The translations under genes were made by a program, and so were the position numbers. A DNA stretch of 64,000 bases. It comes from Triglochin maritima (lineage: Eukaryota; Streptophyta; Magnoliopsida; Alismatales; Juncaginaceae). Location: contig OY821775.1 of assembly GCA_963682175.1 (NCBI GenBank), positions 48,580,053 to 48,644,052 on the forward strand, written 5' to 3'. The notes beneath the pieces were generated by a model that was given only the letters and a program-made list of their open reading frames with translations, ran no database searches and was not told the DNA's origin. This document shows, in pieces, positions 35,893 to 47,714 of this stretch; within the stretch, counting starts at the first letter, position 1, and every line of letters starts with the position of its first letter.

Positions 35893-37503
35893 CTACTGAT
35901 TGGTATCACTAACACCAACACCACCAACATCAGTAGTAGCAGTGGTGGTATTAGTGGTCAAGAGGTTGTTGACCTTCTTCAGAAGCCCATTCATCTCATC
36001 AGCCAGTTTACCCTTAGCCTCGGGCTTCAACTCGCTCGTCGACTCACCTACTCCGACTTCACCCTGTGAACCACCCTCATTCAATGTCGTTATCATCTTC
36101 TCAAGGCTCATCTTCACAAAGTCAAGTGGAGGCTTTTGTGCTGGCTGTGGTAGAGTGCTTAAAGCACCTGGCACAAAGTTGGCTATTGCACCACCATTTG
36201 CCGAACCTGGTACGATTGGTGGTCCAACCGATATTGGGGTTACAGCAATGGGACCACCGTTGACAATTGGGTTTTTTCTCGGCCGACCCCTTGGTCGGGG
36301 CTCTTTTGGACCATTTTCGTTGGGACCCAGAGATTTCTTCTTCCTACCCCTTTTAGAAGATTTACCACCATTGGAATTGCCAATGACAACGTTTTCAAAA
36401 ACCGTAGTTCTTGCAGTAGCTTCTTTGGACTTAGAAGCACCACTTCCCTCGACATCTCCATGGGCCTTTTCTTCGAACGTGATATTGATGTCGAAACCTG
36501 GAGAGATCGGATCAGGTTTTTCGATGACATTGGACTCAGTAGTGGTTGTGGATTTCCGTTTCCTACCAGAAGTCGGAGATTTCCTATTGAGTTTCCCAGC
36601 AGCAGCGGACTCATCACCAGCAACAGATTTATGCTTCCTACCAGGACCAGTAGACTTCACCTTGGATTTCCCAGAGGCCAAATCAGCAATAGACTTATGC
36701 TTCTTAGCAGCATTTTCAGAATCGCTAACGATGACAAACCCACCAGGCTTGCCTTCCTGCTCGAACAAACTACTCCCGCAACCTCGAGTTTCCACATTGA
36801 CCAACCCACCACTACGGCCGCCAGGGTTCTCCAACCACTCCTTGTAGTCCTGATAAAACGCACCGCTCATATAAACACAACTCCTGAACTTCTCGACGAA
36901 ACCACGCACGACGAAATCATATCTACTATCCTCCAAATACATTGTGTGCACGGCAGCGAACCGAACCTCGGACACCAAAAGCCCCAAATCAACACTGCTC
37001 TCATCCAAAACGAAACTCTTAATCCTACTACACTTCCCTATCGGCTTCAACCCGTCCTCGTACCGCCCCGACCCAGCCGCATTCCTACCGCCGGCTTCCA
37101 CCATCGTGTACGGCGGGCACAAGTACTTACTCTTCTTCCTCTCCCTCCTCCTCCTCCTCGACTCCTCGCTCTCCTTCTCCTCCTCTTCCTCAATCTCCCC
37201 GTCCAAATCCGTCCCGGCGATCAACTCCGCCATGCTCCTCCTCTTCGCGGCTTTTCTAACCTTCATAACCTTACCCTCCCCGTCGATCCCATCCCAGGAA
37301 TGGAACTCCGGGAGGGACCGGACCGTCCCCGACCACTTCCAGAGCCTCGAAAGCCACTCACGCGCGACGGCGACGTCGAAAGATTCCACCTTTTTGACTT
37401 CCGTCGCGACAGACTTGAGTTTTGCTACGAAGTCGGCAGCGGAGAGGGAGAAGGGAGAGTAGAGGGTGACGGCCGGGTGGAAGGAAGGGGACGACGACGA
37501 CAT
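35893..37503 (-). CDS. AT-hook nuclear protein related to the C-terminal part of PWWP-domain proteins
   Basis: A single-exon frame encodes 536 residues from MSSSSPSFHP to VSDTNQ. An N-terminal domain has AADFVAKLKSVATEVKKVES and AREWLSRLWKWSGTVRSLPE. RRSMAELIAG, then RRRRRERKKSKYLCPPYT follow, motifs often found in plant PWWP proteins (RSMAELI, SKYLSPPY). Basic SKxxKS/GRKRKS repeats span about 275-330. AT-hooks occur near 380-395 (KRGRKKK) and at 405-409 (RGRPR). The final 70 residues may form a short helix (DFVKMSLEKMITTLN). No PWWP fold is visible. It is probably a chromatin protein in the nucleus. The start is the only ATG upstream of the conserved part and a telo-box lies just before it. 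The family link is by motif memory. Confidence 0.7.
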   Translation of the reverse strand: MSSSSPSFHPAVTLYSPFSLSAADFVAKLKSVATEVKKVESFDVAVAREWLSRLWKWSGTVRSLPEFHSWDGIDGEGKVMKVRKAAKRRSMAELIAGTDLDGEIEEEEEKESEESRRRRRERKKSKYLCPPYTMVEAGGRNAAGSGRYEDGLKPIGKCSRIKSFVLDESSVDLGLLVSEVRFAAVHTMYLEDSRYDFVVRGFVEKFRSCVYMSGAFYQDYKEWLENPGGRSGGLVNVETRGCGSSLFEQEGKPGGFVIVSDSENAAKKHKSIADLASGKSKVKSTGPGRKHKSVAGDESAAAGKLNRKSPTSGRKRKSTTTTESNVIEKPDPISPGFDINITFEEKAHGDVEGSGASKSKEATARTTVFENVVIGNSNGGKSSKRGRKKKSLGPNENGPKEPRPRGRPRKNPIVNGGPIAVTPISVGPPIVPGSANGGAIANFVPGALSTLPQPAQKPPLDFVKMSLEKMITTLNEGGSQGEVGVGESTSELKPEAKGKLADEMNGLLKKVNNLLTTNTTTATTDVGGVGVSDTNQ

Positions 37504-37515
37504 CGGTGGGTGGAT

Positions 37516-37530
37516 CTAGGGTTAGGGTTC
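37516..37530. promoter_or_regulatory. Double telo-box-like motif upstream of the AT-hook gene
   Basis: CTAGGGTTAGGGTTC (AACCCTAACCCTAG on the sense strand) starts about 13 bp upstream of the start codon. Confidence 0.5.
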
Positions 37531-38498
37531 GGGAAAAAAAATGGGAATGGGATGATGATAGGAGAATTTAAAAATTATTATTGTAATTATTATAATTATA
37601 ATGAAATGATGGGTGGAAAAGTGGAGGTTTGGTAATTTGGATATGAGATGCTAAGGGTTGTCGAATTTTGACACGGATAAATGATATGCCATCTAAAGAT
37701 TTGTAGAAATACATGATATTCGAAATTCGATACAGAAGTTTATCCATTTTACGAAACGAAACATGACTACAAGAGGGAAAAACACACGATTTACAGGTGT
37801 GTAACACATCAAGCATATTCTGTGTTTTTACTTAAGGTTTAAAATGTGATTTATTTGTAACTTTAATGTCATCTTATGACATTAATTTCCAATGGGCCTT
37901 CCTGAGAAAGTGTATCGACAAACGTTTAAAGGGCCTTCTGCCTAAAGTTTTCGATTCAATTACATTCAATTATTGTTGCCTCTAAGTTTTCGATTCAATT
38001 ACTGTAGTCCCAAAAATTTTAAGATTGTGTTTATTTTGTTTGATCCAAGTGTATAATCTTATTTGTAAGATGTTAAATTTAAAATTGTGTTAGGAATTAT
38101 TATATTTGTCTTAAGTAATCTTTTAATTTATTTGTTAGAACAAAATTATTAGCAATTCAATACCAAAAAAAAGGTTCATGTTAATGACCCGCTCGCGAGC
38201 AGGTCGAACCGAGTACGAGCAGAATTTTCCGCTCGAAACCCTTAACGAGCCGATCTTGAGCAGGCTCAGATCGCTCGTTTAGAGATCGATTACACCCCTA
38301 GTAATAAAGGGTAATATTGGTAAGTCAACAAAAAAAATTTGCATCGGGGTGAAAAACTAACTTCAGTCAGCTTCTCAAATGGGTAGATAAACACACAGGA
38401 GCGTCTGAAGTTGAGACACATGAATCAAACCCAACATTTGTTGTTTGGTTGTCCAAACCAACGTCTGAACGTCTGCCAGACGAGTGCTACCAAACAGA
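37531..38498. other. Promoter side of the AT-hook gene and intergenic DNA
   Basis: No gene is seen. At 38185-38300 a cluster of GCTCGCGAGC, CGAGCCGATCTTGAGCAGG and TTACACCCCTAG looks like one end of another small transposon. Confidence 0.4.
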
Positions 38499-38506
38499 CC
38501 TTATAG

Positions 38507-39176
38507 CAAGGTTTTCAGAACTGAACCGGTCATCGAACCGATAAAGCTTCAGTTTGGTTCAATGTGGTCGAACCACGGTCCAACCACGGTCGGACCGTTG
38601 ATGACGTCAGCATGACATCATGATTTTTGAGACCCGAAGTTGGACCGGACCGAATAAATATTAACGGTCGGACCGGTGGTCGGACCGGTTTGAACCGATT
38701 TTTGTAAAATTATTTAATATATACACACACACCAAACGTTAAATATAATTCATGATATCAAACACAATTTACTTAACGGAACAAATTTGCTTGAATACGA
38801 ATTAGAGAAAACATTATTTGGATTAAGAATCTAAAATCAAAATCAATCTTCAATATTATTCATCATACTTACGAAGGGATTTAGTGAGGGAGAGAAGAGT
38901 TTGTGGGTGGTGGATTTTTGTTTGTAAGAATAGAAAAAAAATCATCATATTTTCTGATTTTAAAAATTAGGAAAATTTGAAATATTTTTATGTCCGGTCC
39001 GACCAACCGGTCCAACCAAACGGTCCGACCCGGTCGGACCGGGTTCAATCCGGTTCAGAACGGTTCAACTAGAGGCTCGGTTTTTTAGTTGAACCGGCCG
39101 TTGAACCATCGGTTCCCGGTTCGACCGGGTCGAACCGTCCGGTCCGGTCCGGTCCGGTCCGGTTTTTAAAACCTTG
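38507..39176. mobile_element. Non-autonomous hAT-type element rich in CCGGTCGGACCGG motifs
   Basis: Perfect 8 bp duplications CCTTATAG lie at 38499-38506 and 39177-39184. The ends read CAAGGTTTTCAGAACTGAAC and, in complement, CAAGGTTTTAAAAACCGG. Subterminal regions are dense in GGTCGGACCGG, GGTTCGACCGGG and a GGTCC run (39137-39161). The AT-rich core has no gene. Confidence 0.85.
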
Positions 39177-39183
39177 CCTTATA

Positions 39184-39290
39184 GTACCACCGCTACGGAC
39201 CTATAGTACCACCACTAAGATGAATACTGATTAGAGAAGAAATAATTTCCATACAGCTATAGTACCACCACTACTACAGGCCCACGGTTT
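39184..39290. repeat. Short tandem TATAGTACCACCACTAC units
   Basis: TATAGTACCACCxCTA occurs three times (39180, 39210 and 39257) just right of the hAT element. Confidence 0.55.
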
Positions 39291-39649
39291 CTGCTTCTGT
39301 AAGTGGGCCTTAAGAGAGGCTCAACAATCTAGGCCTGGATTTAAATACTGGCCTAAATCTTAAAAGGCTGGATTTAAAATTCAGATTCATGGACTTCATG
39401 AAATCAATTCTTCCATCTTTCTAGTTTCATTTTAAATTCGAATTCGATCATTAATTTGCGTACATAACTATATGGGGGCTGTTAACCATTCCATCTGAGT
39501 CTAGTTTTAATATTGAGCACATGTAGGATTGAAGACCAAACAATAAAGGCCTCAAAAATAGCAATTTCTAATTTGCCCAACAAAATCAAGAATTTGATTC
39601 CGTACTTGTAAAAAAAAGGTCAATAGGAGGGGATTTGACAATGCACTAA

Positions 39650-40620
39650 CTCAACACGGATTAAACCCACCACGAAATACTAAATATTGATTGCGGAATT
39701 AACTTCGGACCCTCTCCCAAACTCAATGGCAACAAGAACACTAATAAGATGGAAATAAACAAGCAAACACAAATGCACACCTGAAACAACCACGACACAC
39801 GCAATTCACAAGGTTCGACAACGTGTCTACGTCCTTGGGGGGTCTCCTGCGGGTTTTCCTTTCCTTCTTCCGCTTCACCAACAAGAGAATCAACCGAGAT
39901 TACAAATGATTGGAAGCAATGTGTCTCCCAAAGCACTCTAGATCTATCTCTAGCCTTAATCTCTCAACTCATAATGAAAAAAACTATTAATATTTTCGTG
40001 TGTTACATTGAAGAGCAAACAAACCCTTTTATAGACTCAAAAAATCGAGCTATAATTAAGCAAAACCGAACAGAACTATTCATTGGGACACAGTTAACCG
40101 ATGCTCGTTCGGTCAACCGTGCGTGCTTCAACAGGAGTGATTCTTGTTCCAATTCGGTTAACCGAATCCTTCTCGGTTGACCGAGGGAACGATTCTCACG
40201 CAGCTCGGTAGACCGCGAGAACGATTCTTCCACGAACTAACGAATTCTTCAACAACCCTTCGGTTGACCGAGAACCCCTCGGTGAACCGTTCCAAATTGG
40301 ACAGACACTTTCCAGACTCTCGGAACACCAAAAATCTCCCCAACGGTTTACCGAACCCGTTGTTCCGAAGTGTTTGTTACCCTCTGATGGTAGACTAAAT
40401 CCAATTCGGTCATCCGATCCCAGCTGCACACGGAGTGCCTGGAATCCTCGGTTCGGTGGTCCGAATCCAATTCGGTAGACCGACCCGTTTTCGCCGAAAT
40501 TTTCTGGGTTGTGCGTCGGTCGACCGAATCTTTCTGGATTTGCTTCCTTAACATATATGAACCAATTTTGAACAACAAGAAGCAAATTATTGCTAATTTG
40601 ATTCCATACTGATAAAACAA
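39650..40620. mobile_element. LTR-like fragment with clustered CGGTNNACCG motifs
   Basis: The segment has the look of a plant Ty1/copia LTR (AATTCACAAGGTTCGACAAC, GTCTACGTCCTTGGGGGG), and from 40080 to 40530 a dense set of TCGGTTAACCGA, TCGGTTGACCGA, TCGGTAGACCG and TCGGTGAACCG motifs like those in the LTR at 58.2 kb. A diverged direct repeat (AATTTGATTCCxTAC...AAAGGTCAAT) flanks it at about 39590-39630 and 40596-40630. The borders are uncertain. Confidence 0.45.
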
Positions 40621-40659
40621 AGGTCAATGTGGTATGATATTCACGAAGTTAATTGAAAC

Positions 40660-41930
40660 TATTTTGTATCGAATTACAAAACATATTTTGGAAAGAAATA
40701 TAATAAAAAAATTTAGTTAAAATGATTTAAAAAAATCAAAACATAAAACACTACGACTAAAATCCGTGATTTTATTTATTTTCTTTTATTGTTTTTGATT
40801 TTTTCGGTTTTCTGTTTTAGTTTTTTTTCTTCTGTTTTTCTTTTTTATTTTAATTATTTATAATTTTTTTAAAATCTTTTTTTTAAAATATGTTTTCTAA
40901 TTAATATTATTTATTAAAAAAAATTTAATTTTGTTTTTAATTTTTTCAAGAAACGACCTCCAAATCACGTCGATAACTCGACGTGTATTGAATTGTTAGG
41001 GTATTTTATACAATATAAAAACAAAATTTATTAGTTAGAATAATAAATTATTTACAACTGAATATTAAACAAACCATAAAACTAATTAAAACAAAAAATT
41101 GGTAACGTTGTCAAAAATTCGTATGGTGTACACACATTACAAACATTTTGGAGGTCGATACAGCAAAAAAATAAAAACACAATTCGAAATTTTTAAAAAT
41201 TAATAACAATTACAAAACATATTTTGAAATATATATATATATATATATATAAAACATAGTTAAAATGATTTGTAAAAAAACAAAACATAAAATCAAAAAC
41301 AATAAAAGAAATTAAAAAAGTCACGGATTTTGATTTTTTTAAAATCGTTTTAACTATGTTTTTTATTATATTTATTTTCAAAATATGTTTTGTAATTGTT
41401 ATTATTTTTTAAAATTTTTTAATTGTGTTTTTAATTTTTTGCTGTATGGACCTCCAAAAATATTTACAATGTGTGTACACCCTACTAATTTTTGATAACG
41501 TTTCGAATTTTTTGTTTTAATTAGTTTTAGTGTTTGTTTAATATTCAGTTGTAAATAATTTATTATTCTGGCTAAAAAAATTTGTTTTTTTATTGTATAA
41601 AATACGCTAACATTTCAATACGTCGGGTTATCGACGTGATTTAGAGGTCGATTATTGGAAAAATTAAAAATAATTTTAAAAAATTTAGAAAAATAATATA
41701 AATTAGAAAACTTATTTTGAAAAAAAAAGATTTAAAAAAAGATTACAATTAATTACAATAAAAAATAAAAACAGAAAAGAAAAAACAAAAACAAAAAATC
41801 AAAAAAAAAATTTTTTTTGGCGTGAACACGGATCGCGGGTGTGACCCGCGATCCGTGCTCCACGGATCGCGGGTGGGAACCGCGATCCGTGCCCCACAGA
41901 TCGCGGGTCACACCCGCGATCCACCTAGTT
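40660..41930. repeat. Kilobase-scale foldback (inverted repeat)
   Basis: The arm 40800-41200 (CGACCTCCAAATCACGTCGA, TATACAATATAAAAACAAA, TTACAACTGAATATTAAACA, ACACACATTACAAA) is repeated in inverted form at about 41420-41790 (GTGTGTACA, TTTAATATTCAGTTGTAAA, TATCGACGTGATTTAGAGGTCG). The centre (41200-41430) is itself a palindrome that contains an (AT) run, and a third copy of the centre lies at 40665-40800. The right end holds a GC-rich hairpin set at 41828-41928 (GGATCGCGGGTGTGACCCGC and partners). Confidence 0.75.
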
Positions 41931-42440
41931 TTGGAATTTTTTTTTTTTTTTCCTAAATTTCGAATTTTTAAATTTTTTTTTATTATATTAAAAAATTACG
42001 GGCTGTAGCCTAGTCAAAAGCACTTTTCATTGAAAAGAAAAAGAAAACTAGTTTTTGAACTACACTAAAAAAACGAGTTGGTTATTTGTCAAGTAGCCAT
42101 CATTCATATTCCTCAAACCGTTCCAATCTAAATGAGGGAGGCAGCCACTTCAGCCAGCAAACCCCCAACTAAACAACCAACAAATACCACCAAAATACAC
42201 CACCAGCTAGTAGAACCTCACACCAACAACCTCCCCAAATTTCAGAGTAATCCGACCAGCATTTAGGAGATAGGCAGTTGGCAAAACACCACGTAAAACA
42301 ACAAAATGACCTTCAAACCTCAACAAACACCACCAAAATGGCCCCAAGCCTCCACCACCATATTCTACATTGAAATACCTTCCAACGCACCCAACAAAAC
42401 CAGAAAACTATTATGAACGATAGCCCTCTAATCACGAACT
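41931..42440. other. Intergenic DNA
   Basis: I see no gene. The sequence is CA-rich on the plus strand (42120-42400). Confidence 0.35.
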
Positions 42441-43151
42441 AAATTACTAAATATGGAATTAAAATAAGTAAAAATAGAGCAAACAAACCACAAATCGAGT
42501 CCGACAATGTTTTATATAGGTTTGATTTTAACCATTGTGATATAGTCACATCCTCGAGTTTCGATCGTTCATCTGATTCTTTCTCGAGTATCCACTAATT
42601 TGTTCGTTCCGGGTTGAAGATAAACCATCTACAATCCGAGCATTGGGAACATCATTGTCTTGCTCGATTGACTAGGTTGATTGATTAAGATTAATTTGAT
42701 TAATCATCAAAATTCAATGAAATACTTATGTCATGTTACTTTACCACTTCACTAACAATAATTGTTATTAGTGAGAGTATCACTTCCAACATAGTCAATT
42801 CCTAGGCAGTGCAGAGCACAAAACTAAACGTCGGATGTACATGAGGGGTTGCACACTAGTGTCAATGTATCGGGTGGTTAAGGACTTGGGCTTGGTAACA
42901 ACCCCACTCTCTACGAACGGTCCCATTGTTGTGGAATTGCCTGAGCCCCCCCCCCGAAAATTCCTCTTGGGCATGACGTGATTTTAAACTCAAGTCCTCA
43001 CTCTGATATCAATTGAAAGACTTATGACATGTAATGTTACCACTCCACTAAAACAAGAGTGTCACTTCCAACATAGTCCATTCCCAACAGCACAAATCTC
43101 AAACTAAGTGTCTGTTGGACACGAGGGGTTGCACCCTGATGCCAACCAAAA
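42441..43151 (-). mobile_element. Decayed Ty1/copia LTR ends with a primer-binding-site remnant
   Basis: CTCTGATATCAATTG (43001-43015) is a typical copia junction, in which the LTR end adjoins a methionine-tRNA-like primer site on the minus strand. A 140 bp sequence starting TGAAATACTTATG or TGAAAGACTTATG occurs twice in direct orientation, at 42718-42866 and 43014-43151, and shares TCACTTCCAACATAGTC and GAGGGGTTGCAC. The internal coding region is missing. Confidence 0.45.
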
Positions 43152-43770
43152 GCGATGAACATTCGTTGCCCCCGATAAGGTCGGGAATCAGATGTCCAAC
43201 GCTTGAGACTCTACACAACCGACAAAAACCCACATCCCGAGCAACCCTAAGCTCCTAGCCCTAGGTGATTCCCGTACACCCCGGTCGTACAACCACTACC
43301 GAAGACAAATAAGTGAAAGAGGCCTCGTCGAATCGGCACTCACATTCTGATTTATTTCAAAATTTTCTTCGTGTTTTGTTTCGAGTCTTTTTAGTTAAAC
43401 GGTGTTTACGTTTGTTTTGTAGACTATATCGAGACTTTAGAACTTAGATTTTCAACGCATTGAAAAAACAAAAACAAAAACAAAACCCAAGGCGAGGGAC
43501 TAATGTTGCCGTGTCGTGGATTTTCCACGATAACCAAAGCCTCGAACTTTTAAAAACGATCATTTCAGGTTTTCTCGTTTTTTCTGGTGTTTTTTTTTTG
43601 TGGTTTCTTACCAGAATCTTTTAAAAGACGGGTGGCGACTCAATCTTTACGAAAACATGGGTTTTGAGTTTTCTCGAAAGAAGCATTTATCCTCGTGTCT
43701 TCGCGATCAAATTTCCCGTTTTGCTGGGAGTTTGTTGAGATGGTTTTCGGAAGACCGTCACATTTAGTTT
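43152..43770. mobile_element. Possible Ty3/Tat-like LTR remnant
   Basis: The stretch has AAAGACGGGTGGCGACTCAA, similar to the LTR and primer-site junctions of plant Tat/Ogre elements, and GGCGAGGGACTAATGTTGCC. No ORF is recognisable. This is a weak call. Confidence 0.25.
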
Positions 43771-44136
43771 CATGTCTATACATTATCCTGTAGTTTATCG
43801 GTTATCTCAGATACCATTTGAGATTAAATTGATTGATGCACTCCTAAGTGAAAAATAGTCTACACAAACGTCACTTCAATGAAATTAATTAGAATTTTGC
43901 TTCCCATCGTGATAACATATGAAATTTAATTGACTGATATTCCCCAGAGTGTAAAATAGTCTGCACAAACGGCATTTCAATCAACTTAATTAGAATTCTG
44001 CACAAACAACAATTTTCGTCTTTGTGGTTCGTAGATTTGCTGACACTATTTTGACTGTCCAGTTGTTACCTTCCCTTCATAATGTGGGTTTAGTGCTCTA
44101 TCTACTTGATTTACCCACTAATCTAACAACAGTTAG

Positions 44137-44163
44137 TATATATATATATATATATATATATAT
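44137..44163. repeat. (AT)n microsatellite
   Basis: A run of about 13 TA units. A second one lies at 41229-41252 in the foldback, and a (CTAG) run lies at 47061-47080. Confidence 0.9.
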
Positions 44164-47100
44164 AGCTTTTTGGTTGCATGCATGATTGGAAGCAGAAGTA
44201 TATTTATTTCCATACGTGTTACATAAAAGTTATTGTGATGATCTGAAAGCATTGGCTCATGAGTCATGAAATCATCATACCTGCAATTTGCAGCGACATG
44301 CAGCAAGACATGATTGTTATCTTGAGGATGAATTTCTTTTGAACTTATGGAATGAGAGACATTAATCCAACAGCAACTCCTTGAAAGAGCACTCAATTAA
44401 GTACTTATCTTTCCAAATGGAACTAATATCATGTTTTCAGTATCTTAATCTCTTTCCAATGAAGGTTATCCTTCAATTCCTACAACATGACAAGATTGCA
44501 GTTTAAGTTTGGTATCCAATCCTATCCAACTAGTTATATATCAGTCATTCAAATTAACAACGGAAGAAATTCAATTGCTAGATCTCTAGCAATGGATAAA
44601 AGAATCAGATTCAAAGTCAATCGAGAAGGTCATGCGCGCGTACCCTAGAACGAAAAGAATTTTTGCAATGATGAGCTAAGTTAAAGAAACAATAGCATCC
44701 ATGTAATATTTCACATCACGAGATATTTTTTTGTACAATAATTCTTTCGTAAGAACGTTTCTTTATAGTAATGATCTTCGTAAGTATGAGATCAACAATC
44801 ACCCTTTTCATTTATATGTCGATTAATTAGAACAACTACAAAATCTTTCAAAAATCAAAAGTTACAAAAATACTTACACAAGATGAATGCGAAGGTGGAT
44901 TGGTGGGCCAACTTTAACTACACTTAGGCATGTTTTACATATATGTTCCAACTAATTTGGTAATCTTCAATTGGAAAGTCTAAACCACCAAATGGCCTCA
45001 AACACTTTCCTTCTGTGGTGCTCGTGTTGTTAACGTCATGTCTAATCCTATGTCTTATTCTAAGTTTGGTAGATCTTCTTAAAGTGATTCTTGTGACTTC
45101 TTATCAGCACCAACATGCCACTAATTAGTCATCACTAATACCATTAACATTAATAATGACATTAGAATATGTCTTGATTACATAATGTTGCACTCAATTT
45201 GGTTTTGTAGGACTTTCCCCACACAGTGTTGGAACAATATTGTATTGACAAAGTAATGTAATCCGCGCATGGATAATGAATGTTTTTTCTGGTTTCAGGG
45301 ATATATATTGATGAAGTGAAACTTTGATGTTTCTAAGTTCTAATTGGATGAAACTAAAGTTGCTTCCACTAGTCTTTGCAGTCATACATGGCAGCGCAGA
45401 AAACAACTTCACAATATTTTCCACATAAAAACTACCTTTTACTCCATGCAAGTTGAGAATGGTGACAGAACAAAATCAATCTTTCCACGTAAACTTCCAT
45501 TACATGCATGATTTATCTTATTGCCTTTCCCCCTTAAAGAATGTGTAGAGGATTATCTCCAATATTTATCAAAATATATAGGTCATCCATCAATCAAGCA
45601 TTACAATTTCGACAAAAAAAATCCTACTTAAACAGCAATGATTAGATATATAGCTTACTAATTAATAATCATTAGAAGCTACATTATTGCTTTGAGTCCA
45701 TTTCTAGCTATATCCATTTTGTCACTTGGTTTCTGCCAAAGCTCAAGGTTTTACACGACTTCTTCCAATACAACCAATACACTAATAAGTTCTTGGTTTA
45801 AAATGGAGCCACTGGATTGTAGACATGCGGACAAAGCTAAATAGTTTCTATGATAAAGTAAGCCTTTAGAAATCTGTTGGAGTGTGTAGATGGTTACACA
45901 ATACATTACGATGATATTACATCATTGCATCATATATAAGTTATTTCCACCACCCATTGGAAGTTAATTAGAACTTGTGTTTTGGTTGCCGACTTGAAAA
46001 CATGAAGTTTAGAAAAACTTCAAATTAAATAGAGCAAGACATTAGACATAACCTTAAGAGATAGTTTTACAAATACATGACAAAAGATTAATAAGGTGGA
46101 AAGCATCGATCGCATTAAAAAATAGTTAGCATGTCACTTGAAAGTAACATTCAACTGCGAATCTAGCTAATGATGTGTCTTGCTACCCTGTCTTAAAAAA
46201 AATATGATATTGAAAAATTCCTTTCTGGGTCTCTAGTGGATGTATATATTTAATTATTTAGTCCCACATAGAAAATCAATATCAACTTCTTTGACATAGT
46301 TAAAGATGTTCTTAGTTAATTCTAGAAATGTCCAATACGTCTTTGGAATAACTAAGACATCAAATTATATACTAATGTGCATTGTATTTATTTTAAATGA
46401 AAGTGAGTTTTGGAGATGCATCACACAGCCGGTGGGAATTATTTATGACTGTTATAAAGTGTTACTGTATTAGGTGTGCATGCAGTTGCTCTCCTTGTCT
46501 TATACTCTTAAGAACAAATTAAGAAAGAAATATGCGAGCAACTAGAATTAAACCTTTTTGTTTGATGATGATGTAATAAAATATATGGGTGCGTTTGAAA
46601 CGAGGATAATTGTCAGGAGGTCTAATTTGTGAGTTAAATATTACAGTGGTAATGATGTGTTAGAATATTCATCTAGTTTAGAATTTAAATGCTAAGGTAG
46701 CATTAAGATCTAGTAGTTACCTGTCGAATTGATTCTTATGGGAATCGAATTCCTCAAGAAATTCTTGATTCTGATGGGAAGTTACTCATGTTTTGATGGT
46801 TGGATAATTTGATCAGGTTTTTAAGTGTGAAAAAAACCATTATATCATGTAGGTAATTAAGGTAAAATAGGCCATTAAACTAATATACTAAAACAATATT
46901 TAAATAGAAATACTACGTACGGCTCTCAATTAAAATACTATCTTGGAGTTCTCTGGTAATTTACTAATCCATGAGGGTAATATTATAAACAAGGTTAGGA
47001 TATTGTGCAAGAATCATGATAGTAAGATAAAAGTTGTTTAGGTTGGTTAAATTAACACCTAGCTAGCTAGCTAGCTAAAACCAGAATCAATTGATTATTT

Positions 47101-47638
47101 GAAAGAAAGAAAAAAACTTATCTAAGAAAATTTCTTCAATCAAGTGATGTCAATAACATTTAATTTGGGAGTTCTCGAGTAAAATTAACAAGATATGAGT
47201 ATACTATGGATTCCAGATTCCAGCAGGAAGTTAATAGAAAATAATATATGAAGGCAGACATGTTTTTTCGTTACTATTTGTTAGTTACGTTTGGAATTTT
47301 GCACAGTTATTAAGGAAAACAGGTAAAGTAATTAAATTTTCATGTGCTGTAATCAAGAACATTTTGTCTAAGTGGGATGTTGGTGAGTGTGAAAATGATG
47401 ATTTTATTTTTTTTTTAAAATAATTTAAACAACAAGTACAACATTACAGCTAAGCCACTGAAATCTCACTGACTATAATCAACCAATGAAATGGATTTGT
47501 TCATTTTTTTAAACCAATGAGGACACTTCAATTACATTCACACGGATTGCTTATGCAATCCAAATCAAATTATACAGCCAATTTTGAAGAGCTATAAAAA
47601 AGATTCCCTCCAAAAAAAATAGTTTTTCAAACTAACCA
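44164..47638. other. Long gene-poor AT-rich stretch
   Basis: I see no exon pattern, RNA gene or transposon end that I can support across these 3.5 kb. Confidence 0.4.
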
Positions 47639-47714
47639 CTTGAATTTGTGTATTCTGTTTAAAAGAATCACAAAGGAAGACAACTTAAACATCATAGCCT
47701 GGTCAGCTTCAGCC

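Noticed and set aside
35900..37635. Plus-strand ORFs of 315 and 391 codons
   Set aside because: They are shadows of the minus-strand AT-hook gene, whose frame has clear motifs and a single start.
43629..43645. A firm Ogre/Tat call from GGGTGGCGACTC
   Set aside because: The match is short and no coding region or paired LTR is present, so only a weak remnant is listed.
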